From Algoriphagus machipongonensis (lineage in GTDB: Bacteria > Bacteroidota > Bacteroidia > Cytophagales > Cyclobacteriaceae): 64,000 bases of DNA. The position numbers and the translations under genes are program-made. The notes below the pieces were generated by a model that was given only the letters and a program-made list of their open reading frames with translations, had not been told where the DNA came from and did not search any database. Where the stretch lies: the NCBI RefSeq assembly GCF_000166275.1, contig NZ_CM001023.1:4095001-4159000 (forward strand), given 5' to 3'. This document shows, piece by piece, positions 26,430 through 32,996 of this stretch (its first letter is position 1; every line of letters starts with the position of its first letter).

Positions 26430-27575
26430 ATGCATAAGCTTTTAAAACCCCCCTTTATTTTTGGTCTGATTTTCAGCATCTTATCATGCTCTCAGCAGCA
26501 TGATAAAAAGGAGTTTACTTTAGAAAAAATTGAATTAAAGTATGCCAAAGGATTCCAACTTTTCAAAGGAAATGGCTTTTGGGAGATTGAAGTTTCTCAA
26601 CCTTGGACGGGTGCCGAAAAATCTTTTCGGTATTTAATTTTAGAGAAAGGAGAAGAAAAACCAACAGGAGATTTTGACGCAGAAATACAGCTTCCTGTTT
26701 CTAAAATTGTTGTTACCTCCACCACCCATATTCCACATCTGGACATGCTAAATTCCTCCGATAAATTAATCGGATTTCCAGATACAGATTTAATATCTTC
26801 CAAAAAAACAAGGGCATTGGTAGACGCTGGAAAAGTGATGGATTTAGGCTCTGGTCCATCTGCCAATCCCGAAATGACCATAGATACCGATGCCGAATGG
26901 GTGATGATTTCAACCCTTGGGGATGATATTCGGTATTTGGATTTATTAAAAAATGCCGGAGTCAATCCTGTCATTAATGGTGAATATGTGGAACAGCATC
27001 CCTTGGGTAGAGCCGAATGGATAAAATTCACTGGTGTTCTTTTAGGAAATTTTGAGAAAGCAAGTGAGATTTTTGAAGAGGTAGAAAACGATTATTTCGA
27101 GGCAGTAAATCTCACGGAAAACATTCCAGATGACAAGCGTCCTTCCGTTTTAAGCGGAGTGATGTACCAAGACATCTGGTATGCTCCAGGAGCCGACAGT
27201 TGGGGTGCCAAAATCCTACAAAATGCTGGGGGAAATTATATTTTCAATGATCAAAAAGGCTCCGGAAGCCTACAGCTTAATTACGAATTTGTCTTAGACC
27301 GAGCAATAGACTCAGAGGTTTGGATTGGTTCCTCTGATTTTCCATCTATAAAACAGATGGGTGAGATGGAGCCCAGATATATAGCATTTAAAGCTTTCAA
27401 AAATGGAAATATTTATTCTTACACTCAGAAAAAAGGTCCGACTGGAGGACTGGAGTATTTTGAATTGGGATATATGAGACCAGATTTGATTCTAAAAGAT
27501 TTGATCAAAATACTTCACCCAGACTTAATTCCAGGTTATGAGTTGTATTTTTATCAGCAATTGGATGAAAAATAA
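26430..27575 (+). CDS. btuF: Cobalamin ABC transporter substrate-binding lipoprotein, BtuF-like
   Basis: 381 residues from the ATG at 26430; a TTG at 26403 would only lengthen the signal peptide. The lipoprotein signal is FGLIFSILSCSQQ. The body is a two-lobed periplasmic binding protein of the Fe-siderophore/B12 type (PF01497). The N-lobe begins at KIVVTSTTHIPHLDMLN with a GFPDTDLISSKKTRAL segment, and the C-lobe carries GVMYQDIWYAPGADSWGAKILQNAGG. Iron-siderophore binding proteins share the fold, but placement beside the riboswitch-controlled btuB-btuG and the linked btuC/btuD genes favours cobalamin. It overlaps btuC by 11 bases. It is divergent from btuB, with no riboswitch in its own short leader. 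Confidence 0.82.
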   Translation: MHKLLKPPFIFGLIFSILSCSQQHDKKEFTLEKIELKYAKGFQLFKGNGFWEIEVSQPWTGAEKSFRYLILEKGEEKPTGDFDAEIQLPVSKIVVTSTTHIPHLDMLNSSDKLIGFPDTDLISSKKTRALVDAGKVMDLGSGPSANPEMTIDTDAEWVMISTLGDDIRYLDLLKNAGVNPVINGEYVEQHPLGRAEWIKFTGVLLGNFEKASEIFEEVENDYFEAVNLTENIPDDKRPSVLSGVMYQDIWYAPGADSWGAKILQNAGGNYIFNDQKGSGSLQLNYEFVLDRAIDSEVWIGSSDFPSIKQMGEMEPRYIAFKAFKNGNIYSYTQKKGPTGGLEYFELGYMRPDLILKDLIKILHPDLIPGYELYFYQQLDEK

Positions 27576-28593
27576 TAAGACCACATTATTTCTAGTTGGA
27601 GGAGCAATACTCCTAATAATAGCTTTCCTGCTCAATGTGAGTTTGGGTTCGGTATATATTTCCATTCCAGAAATTATTCAAGGGATTTTTACTGGAGAAT
27701 GGGCAAAGACCTCTCACTCACAAATCATTTTGAATTATCGCTTACCAAAGGCCTTAGTGGCGATTTTAGCAGGATTTGGACTGAGTCTGAGTGGTCTTCA
27801 AATGCAAACTTTCTTCAGAAATCCACTTGCAGGACCATTTGTACTCGGAATTAGTTCGGGAGCAGGCCTTGGCGTCGCAATACTCATGTTGGCTGGTACA
27901 ATATTCGGTTTTGCAAACAGCTCTGACTTCAATGCCTGGGCGATCGCTTTGGCAGGTACTTTGGGTGCAAGCCTTGTCTTACTTGCTGTTATTTTTGTAG
28001 CCTGGAGAATCAAAGACAGTATGACCTTACTCATAGTTGGGTTGATGTTTGGCTCTGGAGTATCTGCTATTATCTCAGTTCTTTCCTATTACTCAAATGC
28101 CGAATCCTTAAAGCTTTTTACTGTTTGGTCCATGGGAAGCCTAGGGGGCTTAGGTTGGTCTCAAGTCTGGGTTTTATGCATCATCATTTTACTGGGAATA
28201 ATTCCAGTAATTGCCTTAGTCAAATCCTATAATGCCATGTTGCTAGGCGAGTCTTATGCCAAAAGCATGGGAGTAAACCCAACTCGCGTTCGCTGGTTAA
28301 TGATTATTAGCACAGGGCTATTGGCAGGAAGTATCACTGCTTTTTGCGGACCTGTGGCGTTTATTGGGATTGCTGTTCCCCATCTAGCAAGAATGGTTTG
28401 GAAAACAGCTGATCACCGGATCTTATTTCCTGCTGCAGGAATATTTGGCGGGATTCTTTTACTTCTATGCGACTCCATCAGCCAGCTGCCGGGATCTGCT
28501 CAAACATTGCCAATTAACGCAGTTACATCACTGATTGGGGCTCCAATTGTGATTAGTTTAGTTTTAAAAAAGAACTTCAGCAAAGAGTTTTGA
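27565..28593 (+). CDS. btuC: Cobalamin ABC transporter permease, BtuC/FecCD family
   Basis: 342 residues from the ATG at 27565, which overlaps the end of btuF. About ten membrane segments are visible. The FecCD-type motifs are present: LPKALVAILAGFGLSLSGLQ, the RNPLAGPFVLGISSGAGLG loop, and GPVAFIGIAVPHLARM near 275-290. The cytoplasmic coupling helix region for the ATPase is GESYAKSMGVNP. It forms the membrane channel of a BtuC2D2F importer. The substrate is inferred from the locus, because permeases for heme and siderophores are very similar. The stop is two bases before the btuD start. Confidence 0.85.
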   Translation: MKNNKTTLFLVGGAILLIIAFLLNVSLGSVYISIPEIIQGIFTGEWAKTSHSQIILNYRLPKALVAILAGFGLSLSGLQMQTFFRNPLAGPFVLGISSGAGLGVAILMLAGTIFGFANSSDFNAWAIALAGTLGASLVLLAVIFVAWRIKDSMTLLIVGLMFGSGVSAIISVLSYYSNAESLKLFTVWSMGSLGGLGWSQVWVLCIIILLGIIPVIALVKSYNAMLLGESYAKSMGVNPTRVRWLMIISTGLLAGSITAFCGPVAFIGIAVPHLARMVWKTADHRILFPAAGIFGGILLLLCDSISQLPGSAQTLPINAVTSLIGAPIVISLVLKKNFSKEF

Positions 28594-28595
28594 GT

Positions 28596-29564
28596 ATGAA
28601 AAAGGCCGTGATCATTGGACGAGATTTAAGCTTGGGATACCCAAAAGGAGATACTCAAAAATTGATTTTAGAAGGATTAGATTTTGAGCTGAACGCCGGT
28701 GAACTCACCTGTCTTCTAGGTCCAAATGGGGTGGGAAAATCTACTTTGATCAAAGGTATATTAGGAGACTTACCCGCTTGGAAAGGGGAACTAACAATCC
28801 AAGGAACCAATGTTTCCAACATCCCAAATCTGGAACTAGCAAAAAAGCTTTCTGTCGTATTAACCGAGCCTACTTTTCCTGGTAATATGACAGTAAGCCA
28901 ACTAGTTTCCTTAGGCAGAACTCCCCATACGGGTTGGTCCGGAAAACTCGATAAAACTGACAAAGAACAGGTAGAAAAGGCGCTGGATTTAACGAAAATA
29001 GGCTACCTAAAAGACGAAAGGATTACGGAAATCAGCGATGGTCAAAGGCAAAAAGCCATGATTGCCAGAGCTCTCGCTCAAGATGGAGAAATCATGATTT
29101 TAGATGAACCAACCGCGCATCTGGATTTGGTCAATCGCTATGAAATCATGCATCTTTTACAAGAAATTTGTCACCAGGAACAAAAAGCCATTTTGGTGGT
29201 CACTCATGATTTGGAGATTGCCCTGGAAACCGCAGATCGATTTTGGTTACTAAATTGTGGAATCCCCCTTATTTCTGGTTTGCCTGAGGAATTGGTCTTA
29301 TCTGGAAAAATCAATAGTCTTCTCCCCGGAGATAAGTTTCATTTTGACCCTGAAAAAGGTAAAATCGAAAAGAAAGCGCTCCCTCCATCTTGGGAAATAA
29401 TAGGTGATCCTTCCTCGGTATTTTGGATTCAAAAAGCCCTTTTAAAGCGTCAAATCCCCTCACTTGATCAAGTCATAGAAGTAAAAAACACACCTTTTCA
29501 AATTAAGTTTAATGGGAAGATATTCGACAGTCTGGAAAGCTTCTTCGAAAATCTCAAAATTTAA
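28596..29564 (+). CDS. btuD: Cobalamin ABC transporter ATPase, BtuD-like, with C-terminal extension
   Basis: 322 residues from the ATG at 28596; an upstream TTG overlaps the btuC stop. Walker A is GPNGVGKST (42-50), the signature is ISDGQRQ (146-152, with Asp for the second position of LSGGQ), Walker B is IMILDEP (166-172) and the switch His is in VVTHD. The Q-loop position reads VLTEPTF, with Thr in place of Gln. After about residue 250 there is an extra 70-residue tail ending ...SLESFFENLKI, not found in the usual 250-residue BtuD/FecE proteins. It powers B12 import with btuC and btuF. No terminator was seen directly after the stop. Confidence 0.85.
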   Translation: MKKAVIIGRDLSLGYPKGDTQKLILEGLDFELNAGELTCLLGPNGVGKSTLIKGILGDLPAWKGELTIQGTNVSNIPNLELAKKLSVVLTEPTFPGNMTVSQLVSLGRTPHTGWSGKLDKTDKEQVEKALDLTKIGYLKDERITEISDGQRQKAMIARALAQDGEIMILDEPTAHLDLVNRYEIMHLLQEICHQEQKAILVVTHDLEIALETADRFWLLNCGIPLISGLPEELVLSGKINSLLPGDKFHFDPEKGKIEKKALPPSWEIIGDPSSVFWIQKALLKRQIPSLDQVIEVKNTPFQIKFNGKIFDSLESFFENLKI

Positions 29565-29668
29565 TAGCTGCCATACTTCTCAAAACCATTGATTTCCTTA
29601 GTTTTGTCAAAAATATCACAAACCCTATAATTTTTATAGAGAATAGTTTTAACAATCCAGAAATTTCA

Positions 29669-29676
29669 TATATTTG
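29669..29676 (+). promoter_or_regulatory. Probable -7 box for the marR-like gene
   Basis: TATATTTG matches the Bacteroidota -7 consensus and lies 17 bases upstream of the ATG. A T-rich GTTTT sits about 19 bases further upstream. The leader would be very short. Confidence 0.45.
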
Positions 29677-29693
29677 TCACACTAATTATTTGT

Positions 29694-30143
29694 ATGACAC
29701 ACGAGCAATTTGCAAGGTATTCGTTTCTTCTGGACCGTACAGCGCGAAAAGTGAAACAGTATGCCCAGCATCAGTTTAAATCAGGAGATTTTGATGTCAC
29801 AGTCGACCAATGGGTTGTATTAAAAAACCTATCAGAAAATCGAAATCTCAGTCAGACTCAGTTGGCCCAACTTGTATTTAAGGACCACCCAACGCTGACA
29901 CGGATTATAGACTTGTTGTGTAAAAAAGGATATGTAGAGCGTCTTCCCCACCCCATGGACAGAAGGAGTTTTCAACTTCATTTGACAAAATCGGGAGAAA
30001 AGAAAGTAACAGCTTTACGTCCACAAATTTTAGAAATCCGTGAAAAAGCCTGGGAAAATCTCAGCGAATCGGATTTTGAAGAGTTTAAAAGAATCCTGAA
30101 CACCATCTATAAAAATCTTGGTGGGCAAGGAGCAGAAGAATAA
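29694..30143 (+). CDS. MarR-family transcriptional regulator
   Basis: 149 residues with the winged-helix layout of MarR: an N-terminal dimerisation helix, then VTVDQWVVLKNLSENRNLSQTQLAQLVFKDHPTLTRIIDLLCKKGYVERLPHPMDRRSFQLHLTKSG (about 36-105), in which the recognition helix and the D-R-R wing are intact, and a C-terminal helix. MarR proteins repress nearby genes and are released by small phenolic or oxidative ligands. The next genes on the same strand, a ferredoxin reductase and a ferredoxin, begin 64 bases downstream and may form one transcription unit with it, which suggests a role in redox control. That link is inferred from position only. Confidence 0.92.
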   Translation: MTHEQFARYSFLLDRTARKVKQYAQHQFKSGDFDVTVDQWVVLKNLSENRNLSQTQLAQLVFKDHPTLTRIIDLLCKKGYVERLPHPMDRRSFQLHLTKSGEKKVTALRPQILEIREKAWENLSESDFEEFKRILNTIYKNLGGQGAEE

Positions 30144-30206
30144 GTAGTTAAGAGCGATTATTAATAAAGCATTCATCCGGGATTTACCCTTTAAAGTCAA
30201 AAAACC

Positions 30207-31211
30207 ATGATCAACACTGATATTTGTATCATCGGAGCCGGCCCAGTTGGCCTTTTTGCAATTTTTGAAGCAGGTTTGCTAAAAATGCGTTGCCACCTGA
30301 TCGATGCACTTCCACAGGTAGGCGGGCAGTTGTCAGAAATCTACCCTCAAAAGCCTATTTATGATATCCCAGGATATCCTGAGGTAAAGGCTCAAGAATT
30401 GGTGGACAACTTGATGGAGCAAGCAAAACCATTCAAGCCAACTTTTTCATTGGGTGAGCGAGTAGATCATTTAGATAAGCAGGAGGACGGCTCTTATATC
30501 GTTACGACTAGCGATAAAACACATGTGCATGCGCAGGTGATTATCATTGCTGGTGGACTTGGATGCTTTGAACCAAGAAAGCCTGCTCTCGAAAACCTTG
30601 AAACTTTCGAAGGAAAGGGAATCACTTACATGGTGAAAAACCCAGAAACTTTCCGTGATAAAAAAGTAGTATTAGCAGGTGGTGGAGACTCTGCACTGGA
30701 CTGGACTATTTTCCTTGCTAATGTTGCAGAAAAAGTGACTTTGGTACACAGAAATGAAACTTTCCGTGGAGCACCCGATTCAGCTGCGAAAGTTTTTGAC
30801 TTGGCCAACCAAGGTAAAATTGATTTGATATTGTCTGCCAACTTAAAGACTGTTGGAGGAAATGGTACATTAGATTCTGTCACCCTATTGTCTAAGGCAA
30901 AAGAAGAAATAAAAATTGACGCCGATTACTTGATTCCACTATTTGGATTAAGTCCTAAATTAGGTCCAATAGCAGATTGGGGATTGAGCATTGATAAGAA
31001 TGCTATTGAAGTAGACACACGCGACTACTCTACTGGAGTGGAGCGAATCTATGCAATTGGTGATATCAACACCTATCCAGGTAAGTTGAAATTAATCCTT
31101 TGTGGATTCCACGAAGCTGCCATCATGATGCATTCTGCTTTCAAGTATGTGTACCCAGACCAAAAATTAAGTTTCAAATACACAACCGTTAATGGTGTAA
31201 ATACATTTTAA
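30207..31211 (+). CDS. Ferredoxin--NADP reductase, thioredoxin-reductase-like type
   Basis: 334 residues. The FAD motif is CIIGAGPVGLFAIFEAG (8-24) and the NADPH motif is VLAGGGDSALDW. LPQVGGQLSEIYPQKPIYDIPGYP is typical of the YumC/CT1512-type ferredoxin-NADP+ reductases. The redox-active CxxC of true thioredoxin reductases is absent. The C-terminal segment AIGDINTYPGKLKLILCGFHEAAIM is also diagnostic. It transfers electrons between NADPH and ferredoxin or flavodoxin. A 2Fe-2S ferredoxin gene follows after only 14 bases and is its obvious partner. Confidence 0.93.
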   Translation: MINTDICIIGAGPVGLFAIFEAGLLKMRCHLIDALPQVGGQLSEIYPQKPIYDIPGYPEVKAQELVDNLMEQAKPFKPTFSLGERVDHLDKQEDGSYIVTTSDKTHVHAQVIIIAGGLGCFEPRKPALENLETFEGKGITYMVKNPETFRDKKVVLAGGGDSALDWTIFLANVAEKVTLVHRNETFRGAPDSAAKVFDLANQGKIDLILSANLKTVGGNGTLDSVTLLSKAKEEIKIDADYLIPLFGLSPKLGPIADWGLSIDKNAIEVDTRDYSTGVERIYAIGDINTYPGKLKLILCGFHEAAIMMHSAFKYVYPDQKLSFKYTTVNGVNTF

Positions 31212-31225
31212 TCGTATTTTTGACA

Positions 31226-31546
31226 ATGGTTAATTTCACAGTAGAAGATCACGACGGGAATCGTCAAGAAATAGAAGCCCCAGATGATATGGGCTTTAGC
31301 CTTATGGAAATTCTGAAAGCTTCAGAATATCCTGTTTTAGCCACTTGCGGTGGAATGGCACTTTGTGCCACCTGCCATGTGGAAGTTTTGGAAGGAAAAG
31401 ATGAATTAGGAGAAGCAACCGATATGGAATTAGACCAGTTGGAAAACTTGCCTGAATATTATCCTACTTCTAGACTTGCCTGTCAAATCCGCATAGGAGA
31501 TATTTTAGAAGGATCCGTGATCAAATTAAGAGGAGAAGATCAGTAA
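31226..31546 (+). CDS. 2Fe-2S ferredoxin, adrenodoxin type
   Basis: 106 residues from the ATG at 31226; an in-frame TTG two codons earlier is less likely. The cluster ligands follow the adrenodoxin/ISC-ferredoxin spacing C-x5-C-x2-C in TCGGMALCATCHVEV, with the fourth Cys in RLACQIR. The acidic helix ELGEATDMELDQLENLPEYY is the usual interaction surface with reductase. It carries single electrons, probably from the preceding ferredoxin-NADP reductase to an unknown acceptor such as an iron-sulfur assembly or hydroxylating enzyme. Confidence 0.94.
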   Translation: MVNFTVEDHDGNRQEIEAPDDMGFSLMEILKASEYPVLATCGGMALCATCHVEVLEGKDELGEATDMELDQLENLPEYYPTSRLACQIRIGDILEGSVIKLRGEDQ

Positions 31547-31570
31547 GTTTTTACTGTGCTAAATATTCTT

Positions 31571-31598
31571 AAAGCCACTCAGAAATGGGTGGCTTTTT
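31571..31598 (+). terminator. Terminator after the ferredoxin gene
   Basis: Stem AAAGCCAC/GTGGCTTT with a 10-base loop and a T-rich tail. Confidence 0.85.
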
Positions 31599-31611
31599 CT
31601 TATTTTAAAGC

Positions 31612-31932
31612 ATGAAGAAAATATACTTGTTAGGTATTTTATTCTTATTCATATCTAAACTGATAGCTTGTGAATGCGCAAATGTGAGATTTGACGAGGC
31701 ATTCAGGAGATCATCGCATATTGCCTCGGGCAAAGTTCTTGAAATCAGTTCATACGATATAGACCCCACTCTTTTACAGGTCAAATTTGAAATTTATGAG
31801 GAATTCAAAGGCTCAGGCTTAAATGAATTCTATATCTCAGATCCTCAAAAGGCAGATGGAATGTACCATGTTTACCTGAAAAAGGGGCAGGAATTACTAG
31901 TTTACAAAATTTATTCTCGTAATCTCCAATAA
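31612..31932 (+). CDS. Small secreted Cys-rich protein, possibly C-terminally truncated
   Basis: 106 residues. A signal peptide leads to LIACECANVRFDEAFRRSSHIASGKVLEI, a start common to a group of uncharacterised Bacteroidota proteins with a C-x-C at the mature N-terminus and a TIMP/OB-like beta barrel. In those I would expect about 130-160 residues with a second Cys after a V-x-Y strand. Here the frame stops at YSRNLQ, soon after the strand QELLVYKIY, so the second Cys is absent. It may be a shortened or decayed copy. The next two genes are also small secreted proteins, one of them interrupted. About 180 bases without a supported gene follow. Confidence 0.55.
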   Translation: MKKIYLLGILFLFISKLIACECANVRFDEAFRRSSHIASGKVLEISSYDIDPTLLQVKFEIYEEFKGSGLNEFYISDPQKADGMYHVYLKKGQELLVYKIYSRNLQ

Positions 31933-32110
31933 GTATCTTGAAGTATCTAAATCATATCATCTCGATTTTTACTAGCTTCTTCGATAATATTTTGAATCAT
32001 TTTTTGATTCATCTCACAATAGCAGGCTTCTAACTTGAGGTTTCGATCCTTTTTTAAATGTTTATTGCAGAAGATGATGTAGATTAGGTATAATTCAATC
32101 AACCTCAAAA

Positions 32111-32560
32111 ATGATGTATCGCTTAATCATATTTGCCTTTTTTATACTTTTATCAAGTACCTCCTTTTCCCAAACTTCTCCTCAGTCCAAAGCTGAATCT
32201 CAAGAAATACTTAACCTGATCAATTCCTATTCTAAGTCCAGAGACACAAAAGACACCGTCTTGCTTAAAAAAATTCTTACCAAAGACATTGACCAGTTGG
32301 TATCATCAGGAGAATGGCGATCAGGAATTGATACTGCGATCAAAGGAATGATGGAAAGCTCTACCAGTAACCCAGGTGAAAGGACCCTTCATGTGGAAAG
32401 AATACGGTATTTAAGCGATGAGGTTGCGCTAGTTGATGCTCGATACGAAATCAAAAACTCAGATGGAAGTGTCCGAAAAATGTGGAGTAGTTTCACAATT
32501 GTCGATAAAAAAGGCTGGAAAATTTCGGCCATCCGAAATATGCTTCCGGCAGGAAATTAA
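32111..32560 (+). CDS. Secreted SnoaL-like / DUF4440 protein (NTF2 fold)
   Basis: 149 residues. The signal peptide ends near SFSQT (about 22). The mature part has the NTF2-like pattern of the SgcJ/DUF4440 group: helices at ILNLINSYSKSRDTKD and the LLKKILTKDIDQLVSSG region, then strands RTLHVERIRYLSDEVALVDARYEIKNSDG and MWSSFTIVDKKGWKISAIRNM. These domains bind small hydrophobic ligands or act as small enzymes; no catalytic residues can be assigned here. Two adjacent ATG codons could start it. It stands alone between two small genes. Confidence 0.75.
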   Translation: MMYRLIIFAFFILLSSTSFSQTSPQSKAESQEILNLINSYSKSRDTKDTVLLKKILTKDIDQLVSSGEWRSGIDTAIKGMMESSTSNPGERTLHVERIRYLSDEVALVDARYEIKNSDGSVRKMWSSFTIVDKKGWKISAIRNMLPAGN

Positions 32561-32621
32561 CTTTTGAAAGGTAGCGTTTTAGGCTTTTTACACGTTTCAT
32601 TGATGAAATTCAAAGCTAATT

Positions 32622-32996
32622 ATGCGAAAGCTATTCATTCCCCTTCTTCTAATTTTAAGCAGCTGTCAGCTTTTTGATAGTGATCAAAAAGAGTATGAAT
32701 TATCAGAAATGGATGAGTTATATGAGAGGATCATTTCTATTTCTGAATCAAAAAACTGCACTGATTCTTCTAATTGGAAATTCACTGCGATAGGAAGCAA
32801 AGCATGCGGAGGGCCAGCTAGCTATATTGCCTATTCTTCAGAAATTAATGAGAGTGAATTTTTAGACTTAGTCAAATAATACACTAAGCTTCAAAATGAA
32901 TACAATATCGAAAATGGCATTTTCTCAGACTGCATGTATGTAGGTCCACCTTCTAGAGTTTCCTGCGAAAACGGGAAAGCAGTTTTGACCTATTAA
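32622..32996 (+). pseudogene. Small lipoprotein gene interrupted by an in-frame TAA
   Basis: The open part (85 codons) encodes a lipoprotein: LLLILSSCQLFDSD, then SKNCTDSSNWKFTAIGSKACGGPASYIAYSSEI. It stops at TAA 32877-32879 in the middle of an expected helix. The same frame then continues without a shift for 38 codons: YTKLQNEYNIENG, SDCMYVGPPSRVSCENGKAV, ending at TAA 32994. The CGGP...IAYS...SDC...CENGKA pattern is that of a small Cys-paired family in Bacteroidota that I recall but cannot name, and the second half carries the matching Cys residues. A single base change at codon 86 therefore appears to have broken the gene. Sequencing error is the other possibility. Confidence 0.7.

Noticed and set aside
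31947..32104. Open frame of more than 50 codons on the minus strand between two small secreted genes
   Set aside because: It has protein-like composition (LIELYLIYIIFCNK... EACYCEMNQ) but only a TTG as possible start, runs into the leader of the next gene, and matches no family I know. Not supported as a gene; it could be a remnant.
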